Positions 16,964-24,731 of a stretch of 64,000 bases of DNA are shown piece after piece. A program made the translations under genes and the position numbers. How positions within the stretch are numbered: position 1 is the stretch's first letter; each line of letters starts with the position of its first letter. The stretch covers positions 13,579-77,578 of the forward strand of contig CAYLQA010000010.1 in assembly GCA_964385695.1 (NCBI GenBank). The letters run 5' to 3'. The notes beneath the pieces are model-generated. The model saw nothing but the letters and a program-made list of their open reading frames with translations. It searched no databases and had not been told where the DNA came from. The DNA comes from CAYLQA01 sp964385695. Its GTDB lineage: Bacteria > Desulfobacterota > Desulfobulbia > Desulfobulbales > Desulfurivibrionaceae.

Positions 16964-17983
16964 ATGCTTTACTGGCTCACACTCATCCGCAAGCTCAGGA
17001 AATTCAAAAACCAAAACAGGGAACTCCTCTGGCCCCTGGCCCTGTTCTTTTTTGCCTTTATCATCTTTAACCTCGTGATGATCGGTGTTGAGGGGCTGGC
17101 CCCGCTGGCCGCCTTTTATTTCAGCTTTGTCACGGCCACCACGGTGGGCTATGGCGATATCAGCCCGGCCACTCCCTGGGGCAGGGCCGCCTCCATTATT
17201 TACATGCTGGTTTCCATCGGCACCCTGGCCGCAGCGCTGGGTTTTATCGCCTCCAAGGCAACGAATCTTTTGGCCAGAAAACAGAAGGGATTGATCATGG
17301 TGAAAGAAAATGTGGACCTCTTAATTATCGGCTATCCCAACGAGGCAAAGGTAAAGGAAATTCTCTATGAGTTCCGCAAGGACAGGCGCTTTATCAACGC
17401 CTCCATGGTGGTAGTTACGGACAGGCTGGCAGAAAAGCCCGAATGGATGGATATGGAGGATGTCCACTTCGTCAAGGGACTTGCCTCAAAGCGGGAAACC
17501 CTGGAACAGGCCAATGTCCACTCTGCCGAGCGGGTCCTGGTCCTGGCCGATGACCCCTATGACGAGGCCTCGGATGAGTATTCCTCCTCGGCAGTGATCA
17601 TGAGCGAACGCCTCAACCCCAAGGCCTATACGGTGGCGGAAAAGGTGCGCCAGGACGGCTATCTCTTTCAGGTGGCCGAATGCGATCTGGTGGTCTCGGT
17701 CTCCAGGGCCGGGGAATTGGTGCAGGAACTGCAGGATCCCGGCGCCATCGCCCTTGCGGAAACATTGTTCTCCAACACGGAAAAGGTCAACCAGTACAAT
17801 ATGGTCCTGCCGCAGGATGCCAAGTGGCAGGAGGTGGTGCTGGACATCTTAAGCAAGGGGGGCAATGCCTTGGGCTACAAAAAGCCAGAGGCCGATGCCT
17901 TCTGCTTCAACCCGAAAAGGGAAGACAGTCTGCCGGCCCAGTCCATCATCAAGTATATCTCAGACCATCCCCTGACAAACTAA
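16964..17983 (+). CDS. two-helix potassium channel with RCK (TrkA-N) domain
   Basis: The 339-residue protein has two membrane helices at about residues 22-46 and 72-97, with the potassium selectivity filter TTVGYGD between them (about 59-65). The C-terminal half is an RCK/TrkA-N-like ligand-gating domain plus a further C-terminal region, as in MthK-type channels. An internal methionine after the second helix (GLIMVKENVDLLIIG) resembles the internal start used by MthK to make free RCK subunits, but that is only a resemblance. The NAD-binding glycine motif of the RCK is not canonical (LLIIGYPNEAKV), so the ligand is uncertain. The stop is followed at once by a dispersed palindrome. Confidence 0.9.
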   Translation: MLYWLTLIRKLRKFKNQNRELLWPLALFFFAFIIFNLVMIGVEGLAPLAAFYFSFVTATTVGYGDISPATPWGRAASIIYMLVSIGTLAAALGFIASKATNLLARKQKGLIMVKENVDLLIIGYPNEAKVKEILYEFRKDRRFINASMVVVTDRLAEKPEWMDMEDVHFVKGLASKRETLEQANVHSAERVLVLADDPYDEASDEYSSSAVIMSERLNPKAYTVAEKVRQDGYLFQVAECDLVVSVSRAGELVQELQDPGAIALAETLFSNTEKVNQYNMVLPQDAKWQEVVLDILSKGGNALGYKKPEADAFCFNPKREDSLPAQSIIKYISDHPLTN

Positions 17984-18007
17984 GCGGTGTGACTTGAGCA
18001 CACGGCG
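17984..18007 (+). repeat. dispersed short palindromic element, copy 2
   Basis: GCGGTGTGA, CTTGA, GCACACGGCG differs from copy 1 by one base (T to G). It starts directly after the channel stop codon, in the same orientation as copy 1, so copies 1 and 2 flank the aroK-aroC-channel group as direct repeats. Confidence 0.75.
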
Positions 18008-18032
18008 AATGAATAACCTGAGGAGTTTTTAG

Positions 18033-18842
18033 ATGACAGCAACTTACCCAGTCGGAAAAGTATTCCTTCTCGCTCTCGCCATCCTTTTTTCCCCTATTAC
18101 ATCATTTGCCGCATCTCCAGAACTCACTCTGGCTCTAGCGGACTCCACCTGCAAAAGCATGAAGCAGGCTGGTGAAATTTTCACCAGCAAAACCAACATT
18201 AAACTTAACTATATCTGTCAAGCGTCAGGCCTGCTTGCCAAAGGGATCATGGAAGAAGCCATCCCGGCCGACTATTTTCTCTCAGCCAACAAAAAATGGA
18301 TGGATGCTGTTGCAAAGGCCGGTCATATTGATCAGAAGGCAGTACAAACAAATTTGAGCAACCAGCTTATCGTGGCCTCTTTTCCGTCAAAAATGGGGGA
18401 TTTGGAGCTGCAGGGTTTGAGCGACCTGCTCACGCCGTCTGTCAAAAAAGTACTTATCGGTAACCCGGAGATGGCCCCCTTTGGCCTGTATGCCAAACAG
18501 GCCCTTATCAACGCCGAAATGTGGGACAAAATTCAGCCTAAGCTCAAGGTCAACCCGAAAATCAGCCTTTCCATCCGATCTTTAAAAAAATTAAGCCTGG
18601 CAACACCTGGTATTGTCGCCTTTTTGTATAAAACCAATGTCACGGACAAAATGAAGATCCACTTTCCCGTGCCTGAAAAGCTGTACCCCAAGATAAACTA
18701 CTACTCGGCGCCGCTGGTTCACGCTGCGCAAAAAAAAGAAATGGCCAAGCTTCTTGAGTTTATCAGCGGCAACGAGGCACAAAATGTCTTCACCTCCGCT
18801 GGCTTTATCGTCAATGATACAAAGTCGGGCAAAGAGAAATAG
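18033..18842 (+). CDS. periplasmic substrate-binding protein, molybdate-binding ModA-like
   Basis: The 269-residue protein has a signal peptide (hydrophobic VFLLALAILFSPITSFAA, cleavage near 27) and the fold marks of the ModA/type 2 binding family: LTLALADSTCKSMKQAGEIF, then ASGLLAKGIMEEAIPADYFLSAN, in the place where ModA has ASS.L..QI..GAPADVFISA. The ModA-type serine in the first loop is retained, but a cysteine follows. No permease or ATPase gene is near. Twelve bases downstream begins a large hybrid kinase and then a receiver-GGDEF protein, so this protein may act as the sensor that presents an oxyanion or other ligand to the kinase. The ligand cannot be told from sequence. Confidence 0.8.
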   Translation: MTATYPVGKVFLLALAILFSPITSFAASPELTLALADSTCKSMKQAGEIFTSKTNIKLNYICQASGLLAKGIMEEAIPADYFLSANKKWMDAVAKAGHIDQKAVQTNLSNQLIVASFPSKMGDLELQGLSDLLTPSVKKVLIGNPEMAPFGLYAKQALINAEMWDKIQPKLKVNPKISLSIRSLKKLSLATPGIVAFLYKTNVTDKMKIHFPVPEKLYPKINYYSAPLVHAAQKKEMAKLLEFISGNEAQNVFTSAGFIVNDTKSGKEK

Positions 18843-18854
18843 TAAAGGTTCGGT

Positions 18855-21800
18855 ATGCACGAAGAAAAAAAGCCAAGCAGTTCGAGACATTTTTTTTACT
18901 CGCTGGGACACGGCCTGGGGCGGCCCCTCTTTATAACCTTTATACTCCTGGCCCTTATTCCCCTTGTGGTTGCCAGCTGGACGAGTTATCAGACCGCCCG
19001 CTCCAGCCTGCTGGAAAAAGAGGTTAAGAACCTGCAAACGGCATTATCCCTGCGCAGCCTTTATTTTGGGACCTATTTCCAGGAACGCCTGAACGACCTC
19101 GTCCTCCAAGCGGACCTCAGGGAAAACATCCTCCTCCTGCAGTCTCTACAACAAGGCTACAACAAGAGCGGCAAGCCCCTTGCCGAGTTCATAACCTCCT
19201 ACGACTATATCCGCATTGCCACCGAACACTCACAGGATCTGCAGGATTTTCATGAACGGGCCGGTTACTCGAATATCTACCTCGTTGATATTGGCGGCGA
19301 CATCCTTTTCAGCATTCATAATGAAGAAGATTTTGGCACCAACCTCTTTAAAGGCCCCTACCACGACAGTGCCCTTGCCAAACTCTGTCGCATGGCCCTG
19401 GAAACAGGCCGACCTCTCAGTTCGGATCTCACGATTTATACGCCGGCAGGCCAGGAGAAAACCCTTTTTACGGCCCAACTCATGGTCGATGAATCCGGAG
19501 AGGAAATCGGTTTTTTGGTTATGCAGATTCAACTGGAATCCATCGATTCGCTCATGGCAGACGTCAGCGGCTTAGGCAAAACAGGCCAAGTCTTTCTGGT
19601 GGGCAATGACGGCCTGTTACGTAGCAGCCTGCGCAGCAGTAAGGTACAACAGGTTCTCGTAACCCCAGTCAACAACATCCTAGTTGAAAAATGGCTGCAA
19701 AGGGAGGTGATTCGCCACACACCAGGCCATGAGGAAGAGTTGAAGACTCTTGCCCCCGGCAACTATGAGGGAAGCATTTATAAAGGCCAAAGCGGCAACA
19801 AGGTCCTGGGTATTTCCGAGGATATGGATTCTTTAAGTCAATACGATATGCACTGGCTGATGATTGCCGAGGTGGATGAGGCAGAGGTGCTGGAGGCGGC
19901 CAGACAATTACAGCACATATTTTTTATTATCGCAGGGCTGACCTCGGTGTTGATTTTGCTCCTGGCCGCTTTTCTGACGCGGCAAATGACCCAACCCCTC
20001 GTCAGCCTCACCACCTGGGCACAACAACTTTCCACCGGCGATCTTTCCATACGTAAAATGAAGCTGCCGGACAATGAGATCGGCACCCTCTATCAAGCCC
20101 TTTCCGACATGGTCTCCGCCCTGAAAGAACTCATTGCCCATAAGGACCGGCAGGAGTGGGTCAAGACCGGTGAAGCGGGCCTGATCAAGGAAATCAGCGG
20201 GGAGGGCAGTATCGCCTATATCGGCGAAAGCGCTTTGAGCTATTTGTGCCGCTATCTGAACTTGCCTGTTGGCGCATTTTTCACCTTTGACAGCAAGCCT
20301 CTTTTTGCCTATGAAAGCGACAAGTTAAAGCTCAAGGCAGGATATGCTTACGCGGAGGACGATGCCAACCCAACAGAGTTTGACTTTGGCCAGGGCCTGG
20401 TCGGCCAGGCTGCCCAGGATAAAAAAACCATTCACCTCAAAAACGTAACACCGGAATTGAGCAACCTCAATATTGAATCCGGCCTGGCCGTTGCAGCAGC
20501 CCCCAGGTCCATCCTGGTGCTGCCCCTGCTACGCCACGACATCCTGCTTGGGGTTCTGGAGTTTGGCTCGCACCAAGACTTCATGAATGAGGAAGTCGCC
20601 TTTCTTGAAAAAATATGCGAACATATAGCCGACGCCATCCACAGCTCAAGGTCGCGGGAGCAAATGCAGTCCCTGCTCAAGCAAACCCAGCAACAAGCGG
20701 TCCAGCTCACAAAACAGCAGCTGGTGCTTGAGGAGCGAAGCAAAAAGACCGAGCAGGCCAGCCTGTACAAATCGGAGTTCTTGGCAAACATGAGCCATGA
20801 GCTGCGCACCCCTCTCAACTCCATCCTTTTGCTCTCTAACATAGTTGCTGAGAATAAAAACAACACCCTGTCCGATGACGATACCGAATCCATCCAAACC
20901 ATCCATAAGGCCGGAATGGACCTGCTCAAACTCATCAATGAAATTCTTGATCTGGCCAAGGTCGAGTCAGGGCGCATGGAGGTCGAGATTACCGATATAG
21001 AGACAGACACCATAGCCCGGCACATGGCAGACCTCTTTTCGCCGATATGCGAAGACAAAGGGCTTGCCTTTGAAGTCTTAACCGAGCAAGGCATGCCGCA
21101 AACCTTCAGGTGCGATCAGTTACGGCTTGAACAGCTTCTAAAAAACTTTCTTTCCAACAGCTGCAAATTCACCAAAACCGGCAACGTTACGCTGCGTATG
21201 GGGAGAGTGAAGGACCTTGAACCAGGCCTTTTTAACGCCCTGCCGGAAACCCTACAATCACCAAAAAACCTGGCCTTTACCGTCTCGGACAGCGGAGTCG
21301 GCATTGCCAAGGAAAAGCAGGAGCTTATTTTTGAATCCTTCCACCAGGCAGACGGCAGTACCGCCCGGCAGTATGGCGGCACGGGTCTTGGTCTCTCCAT
21401 AAGCCGAGAAATTGCCAAGCTCTTAGGTGGCCAAATTGTCATGACCAGCAGGCCTGACCAGGGATCAAGCTTTACCCTCGTGATTCCTGAAAGCAAAGCC
21501 TCTGTTGCCCCAGACACAAAAGCTCCACTCAGCGAGGAACTTGCCCCCTTTTTGCAGACAGAAACGGTGGTTGCACAGGATGAAGAGTATGTTGTTGATG
21601 ATAGGCACGACCTCGTGGATGGCGACAAGGTCCTCCTGATAGTCGATGATGATCCTATTTTTGCCAAGACCGTACGCGACCTTGCTCGGGCTGAGCAATT
21701 CAAGGTGCTAGTGGCGGAAAGCGGCGAAACAGGCCTGCAGTTCGTCGAGCGCTACAACGTGTCCGCCATTGTTCTTGATATCGGACTGCCAGGCATGGAC

Positions 21801-22817
21801 GGCTGGTCGGTGCTGAACCGCCTTAAGGAAAAAAACACGACTAGACATATCCCTGTCCAAGTCGTCTCAGCCCAGGATTCCGATAATGAGGCCCTCAGGA
21901 TGGGGGCTTTAAACTTTATTACCAAACCGGCTGATTCGGAAGGACTCATTGATGCATTGGCCCAGCTGCGGGAGGCGGCCTCTGGCCGTAAAAAGAAGGT
22001 CCTCCTGGTTGAAGACGATAAAGACCTTTCCCTGGCCTTAAAAAAATTCATCACGGCAGAGGATATTGAATTTCTTCACTCTCCTACTGCTGCTGAGGCC
22101 CTTGCCCTTTTGCAGCAAGCGCAGCCCGACTGCGTGATTCTGGATCTGGGCCTGCCTGATATGAGTGGGGAGGAGCTGTTGATAACCCTTCAGGAAAATG
22201 GCGCTCTTCGTAAAATTCCGGTTGTCATTTATACCGGACAGGAGTTATCGGCAAGCCAGAAGGAATCCCTGAAAAAGTATGCCCGCACCATCATTATAAA
22301 AGGGGCCTCCTCCCATGAGCTGCTTCTCAAAGAGATTAGCCTTTTCCTGCATCGCCTAGAAGAAGACCTGCCGCCGGGCCACCAAAGGATCTTGCACCAG
22401 CTCTCCCACTCCGATGAAATTTTCAAAGAGAAAAAAATCCTCCTGGTGGACGATGATATGCGTAATGTTTTCTCACTCCGCAAGTTGTTGAGTGACAAAG
22501 CGATGGAGGTCATTATCGGCAAGAATGGCCAGGAAGCCTTGGACCAACTTGAGAGTAATGAAGATATCGACCTGGTGCTCATGGACATCATGATGCCGGT
22601 CATGGATGGTTATGAGGCCATGGCTGTAATCCGTAAGAACGAAAAATTCAAAAAACTTCCGATCATCGCCATTACAGCAAAGGCAATGAAGGGCGACCGC
22701 AAGAAATGTATTGGCGCCGGGGCCAACGATTATCTGGCCAAACCCATTGATCCTGAAAGGCTGCTTGCCATGATGAGAGTGTGGTTACAGGGCGCCCATG
22801 ATCGCCAAAAACGATAG
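18855..22817 (+). CDS. large hybrid histidine kinase: dCache-like, HAMP, GAF, kinase core, three receivers
   Basis: The 1320-residue inner-membrane protein reads: helix at about 24-45; a long periplasmic dCache-like region to about 345; helix at 350-373; HAMP to 420; GAF at about 440-600; coiled coil; HisKA with His648 in MSHELRTPLNS; HATPase with DSGVGI and GTGLGLSI; then three receivers with Asp975 (LDIGLPGMDG), Asp1097 (LDLGLPDMSG) and Asp1244 (MDIMMPVMDG). The layout of GAF, kinase and three receivers resembles the large kinases of the BarA/LuxQ-like class. It follows the ModA-like gene by 12 bases and precedes a receiver-GGDEF gene by 6 bases, so the three very likely form one operon and pathway. 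Confidence 0.93.
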   Translation: MHEEKKPSSSRHFFYSLGHGLGRPLFITFILLALIPLVVASWTSYQTARSSLLEKEVKNLQTALSLRSLYFGTYFQERLNDLVLQADLRENILLLQSLQQGYNKSGKPLAEFITSYDYIRIATEHSQDLQDFHERAGYSNIYLVDIGGDILFSIHNEEDFGTNLFKGPYHDSALAKLCRMALETGRPLSSDLTIYTPAGQEKTLFTAQLMVDESGEEIGFLVMQIQLESIDSLMADVSGLGKTGQVFLVGNDGLLRSSLRSSKVQQVLVTPVNNILVEKWLQREVIRHTPGHEEELKTLAPGNYEGSIYKGQSGNKVLGISEDMDSLSQYDMHWLMIAEVDEAEVLEAARQLQHIFFIIAGLTSVLILLLAAFLTRQMTQPLVSLTTWAQQLSTGDLSIRKMKLPDNEIGTLYQALSDMVSALKELIAHKDRQEWVKTGEAGLIKEISGEGSIAYIGESALSYLCRYLNLPVGAFFTFDSKPLFAYESDKLKLKAGYAYAEDDANPTEFDFGQGLVGQAAQDKKTIHLKNVTPELSNLNIESGLAVAAAPRSILVLPLLRHDILLGVLEFGSHQDFMNEEVAFLEKICEHIADAIHSSRSREQMQSLLKQTQQQAVQLTKQQLVLEERSKKTEQASLYKSEFLANMSHELRTPLNSILLLSNIVAENKNNTLSDDDTESIQTIHKAGMDLLKLINEILDLAKVESGRMEVEITDIETDTIARHMADLFSPICEDKGLAFEVLTEQGMPQTFRCDQLRLEQLLKNFLSNSCKFTKTGNVTLRMGRVKDLEPGLFNALPETLQSPKNLAFTVSDSGVGIAKEKQELIFESFHQADGSTARQYGGTGLGLSISREIAKLLGGQIVMTSRPDQGSSFTLVIPESKASVAPDTKAPLSEELAPFLQTETVVAQDEEYVVDDRHDLVDGDKVLLIVDDDPIFAKTVRDLARAEQFKVLVAESGETGLQFVERYNVSAIVLDIGLPGMDGWSVLNRLKEKNTTRHIPVQVVSAQDSDNEALRMGALNFITKPADSEGLIDALAQLREAASGRKKKVLLVEDDKDLSLALKKFITAEDIEFLHSPTAAEALALLQQAQPDCVILDLGLPDMSGEELLITLQENGALRKIPVVIYTGQELSASQKESLKKYARTIIIKGASSHELLLKEISLFLHRLEEDLPPGHQRILHQLSHSDEIFKEKKILLVDDDMRNVFSLRKLLSDKAMEVIIGKNGQEALDQLESNEDIDLVLMDIMMPVMDGYEAMAVIRKNEKFKKLPIIAITAKAMKGDRKKCIGAGANDYLAKPIDPERLLAMMRVWLQGAHDRQKR

Positions 22818-22823
22818 CACATT

Positions 22824-23792
22824 ATGAATAAACCCAAAATCCTTGTTGTTGACGATAGAGAAGAAAACCTTATCGCCATGAAGCGCCTGCTTGAAACCGT
22901 TGATGCGCAAATCTTAACAGCTGCATCCGGTAATGATGCCCTGGCCCTGGTGTTGGAACACGCCTTCGCCCTTATCCTCCTCGATGTCCAAATGCCAGAC
23001 ATGGACGGTTTTGAAACAGCCGAGATGATCCGCCTCTCAGAAGACACCGCCCACATTCCCATTATCTTTGTAACGGCAATCAGCAAAGAGCAAAGACACG
23101 TTTTCAAGGGCTATGAAAGCGGCGCGGTGGACTACATGTTTAAACCTGTGGAAGGCAGAATCCTTTTAGGCAAGGTGGAGGTTTTTCTCGTCCTGTACCG
23201 TCAAAGGCAGGAGCTGCAAGAACTGGTTGGGGAGCTTCGTCAATCAAAAGAGGTCATCAAAAAGCAGAATGAAATTTTGGCCAGAGTGGCTTTGCATGAC
23301 GAGTTGACAGGCCTGTTTAACCGCAGGCATCTCAACACCATGCTCGAACAGGAATTTTATCGCTGCAAACGATACGGCAACGACCTGGCGGTGATGATGC
23401 TTGACCTGGATCACTTCAAGAGCGTTAATGATACCCATGGACATGGGTTCGGTGATCTTGTGCTTAAAGAGTTTGCGCAGCGCATGCAAAAGATGAGTCG
23501 ACCTACGGATCTGCTCTTTCGTTTCGGGGGGGAGGAGTTTATCATCCTTCTTCCTCAAACGGACCACAAGGGGGCGATACAGGCCGGTGAACATATTCGC
23601 AGTGCATGTGCCGGGCAAGAGTTTTGTCTTGATGGGACATGTATTTCCGTAACAACCAGTATCGGGGTTGCATCATTTCACCAAAACAAACCGGAGGAGG
23701 CGGCAGATTTGGTGCACTTTGCCGACCAGGCCCTCTACCAGGCAAAACACGCCGGGCGCAATGCGGTTATCAGTTTTAGCAACACCGAGTAG
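22824..23792 (+). CDS. response regulator with GGDEF output (diguanylate cyclase)
   Basis: The 322-residue cytosolic protein has a receiver domain (about 5-122, phospho-acceptor Asp54 in LLDVQMPDMDG), a coiled-coil linker, and a GGDEF domain from about 155. The active-site signature is intact as GGEEF at residues 235-239, and a product-inhibition I site, RPTD, lies five residues before it, so it should make cyclic di-GMP with feedback control. It is the PleD/WspR-like type with one receiver. The gene starts six bases after the large hybrid kinase, which makes it the likely phosphotransfer target of that kinase. Confidence 0.94.
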   Translation: MNKPKILVVDDREENLIAMKRLLETVDAQILTAASGNDALALVLEHAFALILLDVQMPDMDGFETAEMIRLSEDTAHIPIIFVTAISKEQRHVFKGYESGAVDYMFKPVEGRILLGKVEVFLVLYRQRQELQELVGELRQSKEVIKKQNEILARVALHDELTGLFNRRHLNTMLEQEFYRCKRYGNDLAVMMLDLDHFKSVNDTHGHGFGDLVLKEFAQRMQKMSRPTDLLFRFGGEEFIILLPQTDHKGAIQAGEHIRSACAGQEFCLDGTCISVTTSIGVASFHQNKPEEAADLVHFADQALYQAKHAGRNAVISFSNTE

Positions 23793-24242
23793 GCTTCTCT
23801 TTCTTGTACCTGGTGGGCTCTCTGTCATACTCTGATCTCGGCATCAAGAAGCAGCTATACCAGAGAGTTTAAGTGGCATGGAGATATAGAGTAACGCGCA
23901 GCAGCACCCGGCTGACCATCTACCACACGACCTGTACAAAAAGAAACGGCCCGAATCCATATAGGCCGACGAGTAAAGGTTGCAAATTCCTTTTCCTTTC
24001 TGCCCCACTCCTGTCAATCCTTTTTGCAACAATTTCATGTTAGACTTTGCAAATTCTTCACCTTTCCACTATTCCAAACACATTAACCACCTAAAATAAA
24101 TAACTTTTTAAATACCAGCCCAGAAAGATTAAGCAAAAGCTTAACCTTGGCATGAGTGATGCATTTCTTCCGGTTAACAGGCCTGTTGTTTGAGCGGCGG
24201 CAAGACCGTCACATATCAAAAAATCCCAAGCGGAGGATGATT
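23793..24242. other. 450-bp gap without a credible gene; carries palindromes and a sigma-54-like site
   Basis: Short open frames here have no ribosome site and poor codon structure. I see TTAAGC, four A, GCTTAA at 24129-24144 (perfect 6-bp stem), a 12-bp perfect palindrome AACAGGCCTGTT at 24176-24187, and a sigma-54-like promoter between them. All lie just upstream of the small exported protein gene. Confidence 0.5.
24148..24163 (+). promoter_or_regulatory. sigma-54-like promoter
   Basis: TGGCATGAGTGATGCA fits the -24/-12 pattern TGGCACG-N4-TTGCA with two mismatches and exactly ten bases between GG and GC. It is about 80 bases upstream of the start of the small exported protein. No enhancer-binding regulator is adjacent. 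Confidence 0.4.
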
Positions 24243-24440
24243 ATGAACAAAACAGCAATCTGTCTGGCAACCATCTTTACCCTGGCCGTGGCACAATCCG
24301 CCCTGGCAATAAGCAAAGAGGTTGCCTGTGAGGTAAAGAATGTCACCGGCAGCACAGTGGTCATACAATGTACAAAGAAGCGCTCTTTTCTTAAAAAGGG
24401 CACACGAGTGAAGGTAACAGAAGAGATTGAGGGCTGCTAA
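24243..24440 (+). CDS. small exported protein with three cysteines, unknown function
   Basis: This 65-residue product begins with a clear signal peptide (CLATIFTLAVAQSALA, cleavage after residue 22). The mature part of about 43 residues is basic, has three cysteines (29, 43 and 65) and a short beta-rich pattern (CEVKNVTGSTVVIQCTKK), which suggests a small SH3-like or OB-like fold, but I do not recognise the family. GGAGG is six bases before the ATG at 24243; an ATG at 24237 is too close to it. A sigma-54-like promoter and operators lie upstream and a strong terminator follows, so it is an independent transcription unit. Confidence 0.7.
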   Translation: MNKTAICLATIFTLAVAQSALAISKEVACEVKNVTGSTVVIQCTKKRSFLKKGTRVKVTEEIEGC

Positions 24441-24454
24441 CCCCGGCCTTCGTT

Positions 24455-24487
24455 CCCGGTGGGGCCCCTTGGCCCTGCCGGGTTTTT
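24455..24487 (+). terminator. rho-independent terminator after the small exported protein
   Basis: A GC-rich hairpin has outer stem CCCGG (24455-24459) with CCGGG (24478-24482) and inner stem GGGCC with GGCCC. TTTTT follows at 24483-24487. It begins 15 bases after the stop codon. Confidence 0.85.
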
Positions 24488-24607
24488 AGACAATAAAAAC
24501 AAGTGATAAGGCAAACTTGCTGCCATTTTCCTGGTTGCGTCTCCGGGCCGATCTGTATACTCTAGGTCATTGATTTATCGTCTCGGGTAATATTTGCTAC
24601 AGTGCCC

Positions 24608-24671
24608 TGTAGGAGCCCCTTTAGGGGCGATTTGCAAAGCTTGACTTTTCGCCCCTAAAGGGGCTCCTACA
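24608..24671. repeat. REP-like element: 23-bp perfect inverted repeat with nested palindromes
   Basis: The arms at 24608-24630 and 24649-24671 are perfectly complementary around an 18-base loop. Each arm contains its own small palindrome (GCCCC, TTTA, GGGGC), the architecture of paired REP sequences. The arms begin GTAGGAGC, like the REP family of pseudomonads. It lies 60 bases before the starch-synthase-like gene. Confidence 0.8.
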
Positions 24672-24731
24672 CGACACTATTGATTGTTGATGGGAACGAG
24701 ACATGAAGTCCCATGGAGAGCTGAAAAAAGC

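Noticed and set aside
23844..24038. Small minus-strand open frame of 64 residues in the gap after the GGDEF gene
   Set aside because: No ribosome site, odd cysteine-rich composition, and it lies in a region with promoter-like structures.
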